Origin: Stramonita haemastoma
Lineage: Eukaryota; Mollusca; Gastropoda; Neogastropoda; Muricidae
Reading direction: 5' to 3'
DNA length: 64,000 bases
NCBI GenBank assembly: GCA_030674155.1
Contig: CM060342.1
Span: forward strand, 13,046,082 to 13,110,081
In this document: one piece after another, positions 34,450-47,083 of the stretch
How the letters are laid out: the number at the start of each line of letters is the position of its first letter
How positions within the stretch are numbered: position 1 is the first letter of the stretch
Made by a program: the position numbers and the translations under genes
The notes under the pieces: generated by a model
Told to the model about the DNA's origin: nothing
Database searches by the model: none
Seen by the model: the letters and a program-made list of their open reading frames with translations, nothing else

Positions 34450-34715
34450 CGGGGACCGAACCCCGCTCGAGGGGAAATCTCCTCGGGAGTCAACATCCGC
34501 GCCGACTCCACCCCTCCCAAAAGCCCCCGGATGAGAGTACAAACCGAGAACCCGCGCGTGAACGCTCGCAGACCACCCCCACCATATCAGAACTCGTTCC
34601 ACTCCTCGGAGGAGCAGGCCAACGTGCGCCGGCAGGCATGGAAGGCAAAATTTACACAATCGCACTCACACGGGGATTGGCTGCAAAAAAGTACACGAGC
34701 ATCCACCCATCAGCC
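34450..34715 (+). mobile_element. SINE-A, diverged, head lost in gap
   Basis: Begins at the B-box-like GGACCGAACCCC, then CCGACTCCACCCCTCCCAAA, CGGATGAGAGTACAAACCGA, and CACACGGGGATTGGCTGCAA. GC-rich substitutions set it apart from the young copies. Confidence 0.75.
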
Positions 34716-35499
34716 CAAAACAAGAGAACAAACTATATTAATGACAATAATAATAGCAAAAATAATGGTAATGAAACCAACATCTGTAGTTTCCATTATC
34801 ACACATCGATTTGTAAACACTTTCTCTACAACAATGATATAGTTAACTATATAAATGAATAATGATTTAAAACAAAAAATCAGTGAATATCGAAAGGAGG
34901 GGATAATCGTTATATCCCACTATCACTACAAAAAGCCACATTTTGCAACTGCACACCAATGAACAGGTTTATCATCACACCCCCACAACCACCATTATCA
35001 CTCATCCAACACACCATCAGCATTTCCTCTGCCTGTCCACTTCAACTCACAGTGCACAAAGCAGTCAGCAAACCCGGCCATTCTCATTCTACAGCATCAC
35101 CCTTGATGCCCCCCCCCCCCCTACCCATCCTAGGCCACAGTGCAATTTCCAATAGAAGCCTGCATCATAATTTCATCGGTTTCACATTGGGTAATTGGGC
35201 ACTATTTCCACATCATACATTCACCTCTCTTCTGAAATCAAATGGGGTTATTTTAACTCCTTACTCTGTATTAATACCTGGGAATACATCCCATCCAAAT
35301 TAGCGATCGCCTTAAAAGAGAGCTATCTGATTTATATACTTTCACTGAGAAGGGGAAGTGCATGCAATGTGTTAATGGACAAGTCCAGACCACCCCCCAG
35401 GAAACAGCTTCTCATAATTAGCTGGTGTCTCCCGGTCCAGAAACACGCCCCTGCGCTCAGTCTCCGCTCACATGGTAGGTAATGTCATTTCCGTCCCGT

Positions 35500-35502
<3 letters not shown>
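34716..35502. other. Unique-looking AT-rich sequence, nothing recognised
   Basis: No exon of RETSAT or another known gene seen on either strand. A C-run lies at 35109-35121. Confidence 0.4.
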
Positions 35503-35545
<43 letters not shown>

Positions 35546-35627
35546 CACACACACACACACAATTTTTTCTCTCTCTCTTAACTTTCTTTGCCCTTTCCTA
35601 CCATCAACATATCCTATGCCATGTATT

Positions 35628-35669
<42 letters not shown>

Positions 35670-35684
35670 CACACACACACACAC

Positions 35685-35716
<32 letters not shown>

Positions 35717-35960
35717 GTACACACTCATACCATCATCATCATCATCATCATCACCACCACCATCATCATCATCTATAACATACACACACAAGCCTATACA
35801 TACACATATACACACACATACATACACACACATACATACACACACCTACACACAAGCACACACACATACATACATACATACATACATACATACATACATA
35901 CATACATACATACATACATACATACATACATACATACATACATACACACACATACATACA
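35503..35960 (+). repeat. Compound microsatellite: (AAC)n, (CA)n, (ATC)n, (CATA)n
   Basis: (AAC)n 35503-35543, (CA)n 35543-35560 and 35630-35716, (ATC)n 35731-35775, and tetranucleotide (CATA)n 35866-35945. Confidence 0.93.
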
Positions 35961-36654
35961 TACACTCACATACATCACTTTTCCCTGCCAGTGTGTGCTC
36001 ATGTACATGCAAGTTAATCTTCCTGCCGAAAGATGTGGGTAAACGTATACTATGATGCAGAGCAAAGGGGGAAATGTGCATATCCCAAAATGCTGGGTAC
36101 AGAGTTTTCTTGCATGAATAGTTGGAGCCTCAGTCCGGTCCCCCACCACATCGGCACAGAAGCACTGGCTGTCATCTATCATCACCGCCTCTGTCCTCAC
36201 GTCACTGGGCATCGCATGACACAGCACTATGTCACATTCACAAAACCCCCAAAAGCAACCAGAAATTTGTCAGTGAAAGCCCGCTGCTGATTGTACAAAA
36301 GTAGAGCTCATAACAAAAAAATCTACGTGGAGAAAATAATGTACATAGCTAATCCATCTTTGCGCTTTCTTTGTCAGTTTCCTCTCCTCTCTTTCCATCT
36401 TTTACCTAGAGGTGGGTGGACAGCAGGACTCAGGGAAATCCCTGTGTCTGGAGAAAAGATTTTTATGCGAACTGTCTTGATACCCATTCCAAGTTAGATA
36501 ATAATAGGCCTTAAATTCTGTGTGAATGTCTGTGTGCACGCGCGCCCATGCGCACGTCAAGTATGATTTTCTCTCTACTGAGAAAAGCTTGGCCTGTAGA
36601 TCCCAATACAAAGTGTGAAGTTTACCTGATATCGTAAAGGCTGTCCACCACCTC
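35961..36654. other. Unique-looking sequence, nothing recognised
   Basis: Minus-strand open stretch around 36100-36227 has no motif I recognise and no convincing splice sites. Lies downstream (minus) of the LINE ORF1 stop codon; no ORF2 reverse transcriptase follows. Confidence 0.4.
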
Positions 36655-38117
36655 CTATTCTTTGGCACTGGGAGCCGGAGCGGTGTCCATACCACTCACA
36701 GCTTCAGGACCCCGGCACGCCGTCACCGCATCCTCCACAACTGCTGGTGACTTTCTCCCCAACCCTTCTCCCTCCTCTCTCCCCTCACTGGATTCCCTCT
36801 CCGCAGACCCTGGATATCTCACCCCAGACAGCGGCCTGTCTGTGTCCGTGTGGTCAGCGGAGGAGGACACCCTCTTGCTCCCTGGGCGGTCTGGAACAAC
36901 GGGTTGGCTCTCCTGGTGTTCCGCTTCCTCCGGCGTCTGGAACTCTCCGGCACTGGGGGCTGACCTCTGAGAGCCCCTCCTCTCTGGGCTGCGGTGCGTC
37001 ACCTTCTTTTGCTGTGCCGCTACATTGCGGTTGCCGTATTGCGTCGGGCCGCCTCTGCTTCTGCCTCCCGCTCCCCGCGCTGCTCTGCCGATGAGGGTTG
37101 GCTGGTCCTCCCGGCCTCTGGGTCCCCGTGCTGTGCGCTGCAGTTGCTGCTGACGTGTAGGCGACATATCCGCCAGGCGTCTCTCAATCACCCCAGTGTC
37201 ACCATTTTCAATTTTGAAGACTTTAGAGTCGATCAGCTTGCAGTACAGGCTCCCTTCAAAGCTCCAGGCAGACAGAGTGCCGGAATGTTTCTTTAGTTGT
37301 GCGAGTCTTTGTGCATTGAGCTTTGTTAAGTCTTCGTTAATGTAGATTTGTTTACCTTTCAGGATGCTCCTATTTTTCATGACTAGTGCTTTGGTTTTCC
37401 TGGAGATAAACTTAACAATGACGGGTCTGTTCTGGAACTGTCTGTACAGGCCGACCCTATGGGCGATGCTGATGTGGTCACTGGTGACACTGGTCAGTCC
37501 TAGTTGGCGGTGTAAAAGTCAATGACTCCACCCTCAGTCTCCTCAGAAGTTTCCTTCTCCTTGTCTCCAAGCAGATTGATTATCTTGATGTTCTCCTTCC
37601 TCGTGTATTGTTCCAGATTGTTTCTCATTTCCTTCTGTTCTTTCACCATTTTTTCAAGTCTTTCGACGTCGTCTGTTACCTCTTGACAGTATCTTGTTAA
37701 ATTTTCTATTTGTTTTTTTAGCATCATATTTTCTTTCCGAATTTCAAAACTCTCATGAAGAATTTGCTCTATTTTGTGCTCCATTCTCCTATACTCCTCC
37801 TTACTTTCTAAAATGTTGCGGTCCATGGTTTCCAGTTTGCTCATGAGGAGAGTGGTTGGCATGGTTGGATATCCATCCTCCCCCCGCTCCTCTTTGTCGT
37901 CTTCCTCTGACACTGAAGCTGTTCTGTGTCTGTCTGACTGCCTGGTATATTTCGTTATTTTGTGTTGCTGATCCAGGACATCCAGTGTTTTTCTCCTTTT
38001 GCTGACTGACCTCTCCCTGGTCGGGGCTGGATTTTCGGGAGTTGCTACTGTGCTTGTAAAACTAGAGTCTTCTCCCGAACTGCCGGGTCTTTTCCTATTT
38101 TTTTTCCCCTTGGGCAT
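36655..38117 (-). mobile_element. Orphan LINE ORF1-like gene with one frameshift
   Basis: ATG at 38117 starts a basic N-terminus (MPKGKKNRKRPGSSG). A long coiled coil follows, rich in leucine heptads (LMSKLETMDRNILESKEEY onward), then an RRM-like start (EQYTRKENIKIINLLG). The frame breaks at ~37500 (AAC TAG). One frame over, it continues ISIAHRVGLYRQFQNRPVIV, FISRKTKALV, IYINEDLTKLNAQRLAQLKK. A long Arg/Ser/Pro-rich tail follows, ending with TAG at 36655. This architecture (coiled coil, RRM-like, C-terminal domain) is that of L1/CR1-type ORF1 RNA-binding proteins. No ORF2 follows. A domesticated ORF1 gene is less likely given the frameshift. Confidence 0.8.
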
Positions 38118-38137
38118 AGTGGTCGAATACTTGTGGA

Positions 38138-38215
38138 TAAACTTACAGAAACCGAAAAATTTTTGGAAACCGAAAACTTATAGAAACCGAAAACTTATAG
38201 AGATCGAAAACAGCA
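38138..38215 (-). repeat. 17-18-base direct repeats in the ORF1 5' leader
   Basis: Three to four copies of a TATAAGTTTTCGGTTTC-like unit (minus strand) lie 20-100 bases upstream of the ORF1 ATG. Could be part of an internal LINE promoter or 5' UTR repeat; inferred from position only. Confidence 0.55.
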
Positions 38216-38469
38216 AAGAGCGACAGCAGAGGTTGAACCGAAGAAAAATTACTTACAGTAATGTCAAAAAACAATCCGTGAAAATTTCAATGTTTTCAAA
38301 TCTCCGGTAGACGCAACACGCAACACGCAAACTTGTTTATGGATTGAGCACATGAGCCTATACACACATGCACTGAAATAGACGTACGCACGCATGAACG
38401 CACATACACATAGGCCCCTACGTAGGTACCCTATCGCACGTACACAAGTACGGACACACACACGTACAT

Positions 38470-38596
<127 letters not shown>

Positions 38597-38689
38597 ATTA
38601 AACACACGCACGCATGCACGCGCGCGCGCTCTCTCTCTCTCTCTTTCTCTGTCTATCTTTATCTCTCTGTCTCACACACACAGACACAG

Positions 38690-39062
<373 letters not shown>

Positions 39063-39078
39063 AAAACAAAACACACAC

Positions 39079-39138
<60 letters not shown>
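39079..39138 (+). repeat. (CA)n microsatellite
   Basis: CA repeat directly after the SINE-A tail; the SINE at 38827 is thus bracketed by two CA tracts. Confidence 0.93.
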
Positions 39139-39139
<1 letters not shown>

Positions 39140-39169
39140 TTGTTGAAGACAGTTCGGTTAATTTTTTTG

Positions 39170-39468
39170 TTTTTCGTTCCTCACCTACAGCTCCTAGGTT
39201 CACCGATGATGAGATTTTGCTCACTGTAAAGGTAGCTGCATTCCAACTTAGGGGATTATGTCTACACATGACAACAGTGTGCATGCGCCTTTTTGGTATT
39301 TTGTTGCTGTTGTTGTTGTTTGTTTGTTTGTTTAAGATTTTGTCGTCTGTTCCTACCAGCAAAAATGGCCTGCTTTTTCAAAATGTGGAACGGGTTTTAA
39401 CTTGTATACAAGGTGTTCTGAGTGCGTTTGCACATGGGACCTTAGTCTCATCCGAAGGACTTTTTTTT

Positions 39469-39499
<31 letters not shown>

Positions 39500-39635
39500 A
39501 GTGGAGTCGGTAGGCCTACTGATGTTAACTCCAGAGGAAAAATCCCCTTGGAACAGGTGGCTCGGTGGTTGCTTAATCTCAGGCCATCAGATCGTGATTG
39601 CATCGCTCTAACCACTAGGCTTTCCTGTCCCCTTG
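39170..39635 (-). mobile_element. SINE-A, long-tailed, with expanded T(n)G(n)
   Basis: Reverse copy: tail (CTAGGTTCACCGATGATGAG, GTAAAGGTAGCTGCATTCC), body, then head complement CTAACCACTAGGCTTTCC. The usual ACTTTTGGGGAG block is expanded to ~18 T and ~20 G at 39461-39499. Confidence 0.8.
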
Positions 39636-39696
39636 AAGGCAGTTTAACTCACAAATAAGTGGATGAAGAGAATGAGGTGTGCATGTCTCTGTATGT

Positions 39697-39911
<215 letters not shown>

Positions 39912-40206
39912 GAGAGAGAGACAGAGACAGACAGACAGACAGAGACAGACAGATAGATACAGACAGACAGATAGGTACAGACAGACAGACACAGACAGTT
40001 TTGTTAATCTTGTCATCTGTTCCCACCGGCACACGAGAGAGAGACAGAGACAGACAGACAGACAGAGACAGACAGATAGATACAGACAGACAGACACAGA
40101 CAGACAGACAGACACAGACAGACAGACAGATACAGACAGACGGACGGACAGACACAGACAGAGAGGCAGACAGACAGACAAGAGAGGCAGGCAGACAGAC
40201 AGACAG
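39912..40206 (+). repeat. (GACA)n minisatellite with duplicated SINE piece
   Basis: GACA/GATA tetranucleotide repeat interrupted at 39996-40034 by a second copy of the SINE-A piece AGTTTTGTTAATCTTGTCAT...GGCACAC. This implies a ~125-base tandem duplication of SINE end plus repeat. Confidence 0.9.
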
Positions 40207-40609
40207 AAATACCAATGTCCTTAAAGCAAATCAAGAATTGCCAAAGTACAAACCTTTACTATTCAACATTTGCAGGTCCACACCTCGTGAAACCTGGCAC
40301 AGTCTCCACCAGTGAGTGACCCAGCCGCAGTCTGTTTTCCCACGGAGAAGAATATTGAAGATGCATGCGGCTGCAGACGACTGCTTGGCATTCCAAGCAG
40401 CAGGTAAGTGAAGGTGTTTATGAACAGGAAGAGTAGGTTTCCCATCCCCGTTCAGCTAGGCATAGTTATCGTGTTATCTGTCAGAATGTTGTGTACAGGT
40501 TGATGTACAGGTTGATGTACAATAAATGAGGTAGAAAAATATGGACAAAATGCATTGAAAAAAAAAGTTAGGGATTGTCTGAAGCCGGAATACTGTTGCC
40601 TGTGAGGCT
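40207..40609. other. Unique-looking sequence, nothing recognised
   Basis: A short stretch at 40261-40410 has splice-like edges (TTTGCAG at 40275; CAGCAGGTAAG at 40408) but contains stops and no recognisable motif. Confidence 0.35.
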
Positions 40610-40765
40610 CGGAGCTTGCAAACATACATACACGCAAACTTATCATTCAGTGTGTACCTGACGGCCTCACATTGGTTACCAGGTGGGATGACAGTTAGGC
40701 AGCATGCATATTGGGGGTGACCCACAAGATGTTAGGCTGAGAAACGTCCAACAATGCTGTGGTCA
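40610..40765 (-). repeat. Dispersed repeat J
   Basis: Reverse copy sharing AAACTTATCATTCAGTGTGT, GGGGGTGACCCACAAG and GAAACGTCCAACAATGC with the copies at 54838 and 60115. Confidence 0.6.
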
Positions 40766-41014
40766 CATCTGACTGGAGCCGATCAGTTAAGCTGGAACTG
40801 CTGTTGCCTGACAAGGTAGGTCTGCTGTATTTTATGTGGTAGCTACATTGTGTTTTTAGAATACCACACACACTTTAGGTTTGTTTTTGTGTGTATGTGT
40901 ACTGTCTGTATTTTTAGGCCCAGGTTTGAATGTAGAAGTTAGATTTTTTATATGTCACACACAACGCAGACCTGCCAACCCTTGTGTTTTCTCTAAAATT
41001 TACTGTAACGAGGT

Positions 41015-41352
41015 GTAGCAAAGCTTAGTACAACATAGCATAGTATAGTGTAACATAGTATAGTATACAGTATATTATAGTGTAATGTGGCGTAACATAG
41101 CATAGTATAGCAAAACGTCGGATAGCATAGCATTTTGTAGCTGAGTATAGCATAGAGTAATATACATATCACAGCAGATTATAGCATAGCAGAATATTGT
41201 ATAGTATATATATTGTAGCAGAATGTAGTATAGTATGACATGTAATATAGTATACAGTGATATATAGCATAGTATAGCATAGCATAATGTAGTAAGGCGT
41301 AGAGTACCATAGAATAGTATAGCGTAATATGGTATAGTATATATATAGCGTA
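41015..41352 (+). repeat. Degenerate 5-bp TATAG/CATAG repeat
   Basis: About 340 bases of short TATAG, CATAG, GTATAG and TAACATAG-type words, AT-rich. No gene. Confidence 0.85.
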
Positions 41353-41361
41353 TTTATTTAT

Positions 41362-41480
41362 TCTTTTATTTTATTTTATATTTTATTCTTTTATTTTGAG
41401 GATAATGGGATAAGCACTCCTGTGCTTTTTTTTACACCCAGTCCCCCTGTGTATGCAGTTGTGTAAATTTTGTCATCCAT
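41362..41480 (-). mobile_element. SINE-A fragment (3' end)
   Basis: Reverse 3' end: ATTTTGAGGATAATGGGATA, CCCCCTGTGTATGCAG. Truncated at the TGTCATCC block and followed by (GAT)n. Confidence 0.8.
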
Positions 41481-41484
41481 AATG

Positions 41485-41595
41485 GTATTAGAAATAATGA
41501 TGATAACAACAATGATACTAATGATAATAATGAGGAAGATGACGATAATGATAATAATCAAAATGATGATGATGATGATAATGACAATGTTGTAA
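41485..41595 (+). repeat. (GAT/AAT)n imperfect trinucleotide repeat
   Basis: GATGATAAT-type repeat, similar in composition to spacer in the RETSAT exon-derived array at 21-23 kb. Confidence 0.85.
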
Positions 41596-41769
41596 TAATA
41601 ATGTGGAATTTTTATAGTGCTGAATCTAGTAAAGCCAGTAAATCAAAGTTCATGGGTAAATATAAGCGTGTTAAGAGAAAAAAAAAACTCCAGTTTTTTT
41701 TCTTTTCTTCAGAATTTATCTCTTTATTTAAAAAGTATGGAACATTTCTTTTAATCCATTGACATCAGT

Positions 41770-41771
<2 letters not shown>

Positions 41772-41821
<50 letters not shown>

Positions 41822-41822
41822 G
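41772..41822. repeat. C(40)A(n) homopolymer junction
   Basis: About 40 C followed by A-rich AAAAGAAAA sequence; the longest C-run in the window. Confidence 0.95.
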
Positions 41823-41894
41823 AAAAAAGAAAAGAAAAGAAAAAAAGAAAGAAAAAGAACTGACATTGGTTAAAAGAGATATAAAGCAAAGATC

Positions 41895-44800
41895 TTATTC
41901 CGTAAATTTTAACAGTGATGTTGACAAACATATTATTGAGTTAACTTTAACAGTGATGTAGACAGAGAGATTATTCAGAAAGTTTAACAGTGATGTAAAC
42001 ATTGAGAGATATTTTGTAAGTTTAACAGTGATGTAGACAGAGAGATTATTTAGTAAGTTTAACAGTGATGTAGACAGAGAGAGATTATTTAGCAAGTTTA
42101 AGAGTGATGTAGACAGAGAGAGACTATTTAGTAAGTTTAACAATGATGTAGACAGAGAGATTATTTAGTAAGTTTAAGAGTGAAGCAGACATTGAGAGAT
42201 TATTTAGTAAGTTTAACAGTGGTGTAGACAGAGAAAGATTATTTAGTAAGTTTAACGGTGGTGTAGACAGAGAGATTATTTAGTAAGTTTAAGAGTGATG
42301 TAAACATTGAGAGATTATTCAGTAAGTTTAACAGTGATGTAGACAGAGAGATTATTTAGTAAGTTTAACAGTGATGTAGACAGAGAGAGATTATTTAGTA
42401 AGTTTAACAGTGATGTAGACAGAGAGAGATTATTTAGTAAGTTTAACAGTGATGTAGACATTGAGAGATTATTTAGTAAGTTTAACAGTGATGTAGACAG
42501 AGAGAGATTATTTAGTAAGTTTAACAGTGATGTAGACAGAGAGATTATTCAGTAAGTTTAACAATGATGTAGACATTGAGAGATTATTTAGTAAGTTTAA
42601 CAGTGATGTAGACAGAGGGATTATTCAGTAAGTTTAACAGTGATGTAGACAGAGAGATTATTTAGTAAGTTTAACAATGATGTAGACAGAGAGAGATTAT
42701 TTAGTAAGTTTAACAATGATGTAGACATTGAGAGATTATTTAGTAAGTTTAACAATGATGTAGACATTGAGAGATTATTTAGTAAGTTTAACAATGATGT
42801 AGACAGAGAGAGATTATTTAGTAAGTTTAACAATGATGTAGACAGAGAGAGATTATTTAGTAAGTTTAACAGTGATGCAGACATTGAGAGATTATTTAGT
42901 AAGTTTAACAGTGATGTAGACACAGAGAGATTATTTTGTAAGTTTAACTGTGATGTAGACACAGAGAGATTATTCAGTAAGTTTAACAATGATGTAGACA
43001 TTGAGAGATTATTTAGTAAGTTTAACAGTGATGTAGACATTGAGAGATTATTTAGTAAGTTTAACAATGATGTAGACATTGAGAGATTATTTAGTAAGTT
43101 TAACTGTGATGTAGACAGAGAGATTATTTAGTAAGTTTAACAGTGATGTAGACAGAGAGAGATTTTTCAGTAAGTTTAACAGTGATGTAGACAGAGAGAT
43201 TATTTAGTAAGTTTAACAGTGATGTAGACAGAGAGATTATTTAGTAAGTTTAACAGTGATGTAGACAGAGAGATTATTTAGTAAGTTTAACAGTGATGTA
43301 GACAGAGAGAGATTTTTCAGTAAGTTTAACAGTGATGTAGACAGAGAGATTATTTAGTAAGTTTAACAGTGATGTAGACACAGAGAGATTATTTAGTAAG
43401 TTTAACAGTGATGTAGACAGAGAGATTATTTAGTAAGTTTAACAGTGATGTAGACAGAGAGAGATTTTTCAGTAAGTTTAACAGTGATGTAGACAGAGAG
43501 ATTATTTAGTAAGTTTAACAGTGATGTAGACAGAGAGAGATTTTTCAGTAAGTTTAACAGTGATGTAGACAGAGAGATTATTTAGTAAGTTTTACAGTGA
43601 TGTAGACATAGTGAGATTATTAAGTCTAACAATGATCTAGGAAGAGAGATTATTTAGTAAGTTTAACAATGATGTAGACAGAGAGATTATTTAGTAAGTT
43701 TAACAGTGATGTAGACAGAGAGATTATTTAGTAAGTTTAACAGTGATGTAGACAGAGAGATTATTTAGTAAGTTTAACAGTGATGTAGACAGAGAGATTA
43801 TTTAGTAAGTTTAACAGTGATGTAGACAGAGAGAGATTTTTCAGTAAGTTTAACAGTGATGTAGACAGAGAGATTATTTAGTAAGTTTAACAGTGATGTA
43901 GACAGAGAGATTATTTAGTAAGTTTAACAGTGATGTAGACACAGAGAGATTATTTAGTAAGTTTAACAGTGATGTAGACAGAGAGAGATTTTTCAGTAAG
44001 TTTAACAGTGATGTAGACAGAGAGATTATTTAGTAAGTTTAACAGTGGTGTAGACAGAGAGAGATTATTTAGTAAGTTTAACAGTGATGTAGACAGAGAG
44101 AGATTATTTAGTAAGTTTAACAATGATGTAGACAGAGAGAGATTATTTTGTAAGTTTAACAGTGATGTAGACAGAGAGAGATTATTTTGTAAGTTTAACA
44201 GTGATGTAGACAGAGAGATTATTCAGTAAGTTTAACAGTGATGTAGACAGAGAGATTATTTAGTAAGTTTAACAGTGATGTAGACAGAGAGAGATTTTTC
44301 AGTAAGTTTAACAGTGATGTAGACAGAGAGATTATTTAGTAAGTTTAACAGTGATGTAGACAGAGAGATTATTTAGTAAGTTTAACAGTGATGTAGACAG
44401 AGAGAGATTATTTAGTAAGTTTAAGAGTGATGTAGACAGAGAGAGATTATTTAGTAAGTTTAACAGTGATGTAAACATTGAGAGATTATTTAGTAAGTTT
44501 AACTGTGATGTAGACATAGTGAGATTATTCAGTAAGTTTAACAGTGATGTAGACACAGAGAGACTATTTAGTAAGTTTAACAGTGATGTAGACACAGTGA
44601 GATTATTCAGTAAGTTTAACAGTGATGTAGACACAGAGAGACTATTTAGTAAGTTTTACAGTGATGTAGACATAGTGAGATTATTAAGTCTAACAATGAT
44701 CTAGGAAGAGAGATTATTTAGTAAGTTTAACAGTGATGTAGACAGAGAGATTATTTAGTAAGTTTAACAGTGATGTAGACAGAGAGAGATTTTTCAGTAA

Positions 44801-45000
44801 GTTTTACAGTGATGTAGACAGAGAGATTATTTAGTAAGTTTTACAGTGATGTAGACATAGTGAGATTATTAAGTCTAACAATGATCTAGGAAGAGAGATT
44901 ATTTAGTAAGTTTAACAGTGATGTAAACAGAGAGATTATTTAGTAAGTTTAACAGTGATGTAGACAGAGAGATTATTTAGTAAGTTTAACAGTGATGTAG
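41895..45000 (+). repeat. ~34-base satellite array, ~90 units
   Basis: Head-to-tail units of ~33-37 bases (TTTAGTAAGTTTAACAGTGA then TGTAGACAGAGAGATTA) for 3.1 kb. Variants include ACATTGAGAG, TTTTTCAG and AATGATG. Blocks of several units are themselves duplicated, e.g. a divergent TTAAGTCTAACAATGATCTA segment at ~43617, ~44682 and ~44868. Minus-strand open frames reading LLNLLNNLS are repeat artefacts. Confidence 0.95.
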
Positions 45001-45275
45001 GCACTGAGATTAGTTTGTAATGTAGGCACAGGGATTGTTTTGTAATGTAGGCACATGTTATTTTGTAATGTAGGCACACAGATTATTTTGAAATGTAGGC
45101 ACAGGGATTATTTTATAATGTAGGCACACAGATTATTTTGTAATGTAGGCACACAGATTATTTTATAATGTAGGCACACAGATTATTTTGTAATGAAGGC
45201 ACATACATTATTTTGTAATGTAGGCACACAGATTATTTTGTAATGTAGGCACACATTATTTTGTAATGAAGGCAG
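45001..45275 (+). repeat. ~25-base minisatellite
   Basis: About eleven copies of TAATGTAGGCACACAGATTA-TTTTG-like units. It bridges the 34-base array and the 22-base array and shares the GTAGAC/GTAGGC word with both. Confidence 0.9.
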
Positions 45276-46415
45276 GAATATAGTGTAAATATAGGCAGGG
45301 ATTTATTTTAATGTAGGCAGGGATTTATTTTAATATAGGCGGGGATTTTTTGTAATGTAGGCAGGAATTTTTTTTTGTAATGTAGGCAGGAATTTTTTTT
45401 TTTGTAATGTAGGCAAGGATTTTTTTTTTTGTAATGTAGGCAGGGATATTTTTTTGTAATGTAGGCAGGGATATATTTTTGTAATGTAGGCAGGAATTTT
45501 TTTGGTAATGTAGGCAGGAATTTTTTTTTTTTGTAATGTAGGCAGGGAAATTTTTTTGTAATGTAGGCAGGGATATTTTTTTTTTGTAATGTAGGCAGGG
45601 ATATATTTTTGTAATGTAGGCAGGGATTTTTTTGTAATGTAGGGTTTTTTTTTTGTAATGTAGGCAGGGATATATTTTTGTAATGTAGGCAGGGATTTTT
45701 TTGTAATGTAGGGGTTTTTTTTGTAATGTAGGCAGGGATTTTTTTTGTAATGTAGGCAGGGATTTTTTTGTAATGTAGGCAGGGATATTTTTTTGTAATG
45801 TAGGGGTTTTTTTTTGTAATGTAGGCAGGGATTTTTTTGTAATGTAGGGGGTTTTTTTGTAATGTAGGCAGGGATTTTTTTTGTAATGTAGGGGGTTTTT
45901 TTTTGTAATGTAGGCAGGGATTTTTTTGTAATGTAGGCAGGGATTTTTTTGTAATGTAGGCAGGGATTTTTTTGTAATGTAGGCAGGGATTTTTTTTTGT
46001 AATGTAGCAGGGATTTTTTTGTAATGTAGGCAGGGATTTTTTTGTAATGTAGGCAGGGATTTTTTTTTGTAATGTAGGCAGGGATTTTTTGTAATGTAGG
46101 CAGGGATTTTTTTGGAATGTAGGCAGGGATTTTTTTTTGTAATGTAGGCAGGGATTTTTTTGTATTGTAGGCAGGGTTTTTTTTTGTAATGTAGGCAGGG
46201 ATTTTTTTGTAATGTAGGCAGGGATTTTTTTGTAATGTAGGCAGGGATTTTTTTGTAATGTAGGCAGGGATTTTTTTTGTAATGTAGGCAGGGATTTTTT
46301 TGTAATGTAGGCAGGGATTTTTTTGTAATGTAGGCAGGGATTTTTTTGGAATGTAGGCAGGGTTTTTTTTGTAATGTAGACACGAATTTTTTGTGTGTGT
46401 GTAATATAGGCACAG
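45276..46415 (+). repeat. ~22-base minisatellite
   Basis: About 50 copies of a TTTTTTGTAATGTAGGCAGGGA-like unit with variable T-run length. The unit is not a multiple of three and lacks stops on minus, producing ~390-residue overlapping open frames (SLPTLQKNPCLHYKK-type). These are not real genes. Confidence 0.95.
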
Positions 46416-46429
46416 ATTTTTTTGTAAGT

Positions 46430-46676
46430 TGGGGGTGGGAAAGCCTAAAGGATAGAGCACTGGGTTCCCAGTCTGATGGCATAGGTTCACACGTTAAAAC
46501 CCATTTCCCTCTCACAGGAGTAGGTTAGTGAGTATTTATGGGAATGGATTAAAAAAAAAAAAAAATTTTAAGAAGAAAAATGCATACTGATGTCATGTTT
46601 AGAAGTCAGAATGTGGCTACGTCGATGGTGGGCAAATGGTCACATACAAAAAAACTCACCGTTGGTGAACCTTGTA
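46430..46676 (+). mobile_element. SINE-A, long-tailed, diverged
   Basis: Diverged head (AAGCCTAAAGGATAGAGCAC, GGCATAGGTTCACAC), A-run, then tail (AATGTGGCTACGTCGATGG, CTCACCGTTGGTGAACC). Its end abuts the MITE. Confidence 0.65.
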
Positions 46677-47083
46677 TATGTGACGCTCCACCAGAGGTCA
46701 ATTTTTAATTATTGACATTTTATCAATGTGCAATAAAATGGCTATCAAATACAAAAATCAGATTGAAAATCGGACAATTCTGTGCAACATTATTACAAAT
46801 TCAAATGATAGACTGCAGGATGGGGCAAAATGAGAAACGGGCAAGTTTATTTTAGTAACAGGTTGTCAGAAGGAGTGCTTGGGTATTTTCAAAACACATT
46901 TAAAAGCAAAAGGAATGAAAATTATGCCTTGATATTTCATTATAAGGTAGATAAACAGATCTAGTTTAATAATCAATCAAAATCTCAAAATTGACAGCTT
47001 GACCCCCACCTGCCTTTAAAGGCTCCTAGCGCAAAATTGGGTAATGTGCTAAGCGACTCATTTCGTGGTGGAGCGTCACATAT
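46677..47083. mobile_element. MITE, complete (~406 bases)
   Basis: Terminal inverted repeats ATATGTGACGCTCCACCA (left) and TGGTGGAGCGTCACATAT (right). TA at both edges is consistent with a Tc1/mariner-like TA target. Internal sequence is shared with 1-132 and 62471-63076. No transposase. Confidence 0.85.

Noticed and set aside
40261..40410. Possible small exon with TTTGCAG and GTAAG edges
   Set aside because: Stops in the plus-strand frames, no recognised family, and no neighbouring exons; left as unassigned sequence.
42621..43079. Minus-strand LLNLLNNLS repeat frames (also 41895-42143 and 44332-44634)
   Set aside because: Translation of the 34-base satellite; frames open only where unit-length variation happens to preserve the phase.
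45325..46515. Minus-strand open frames of ~390 residues (SLPTLQKNPCLHYKK repeats)
   Set aside because: They lie wholly in the 22-base TTTTTTGTAATGTAGGCAGGGA-type array, occur in two frames at once, and have no unique sequence or splice support.
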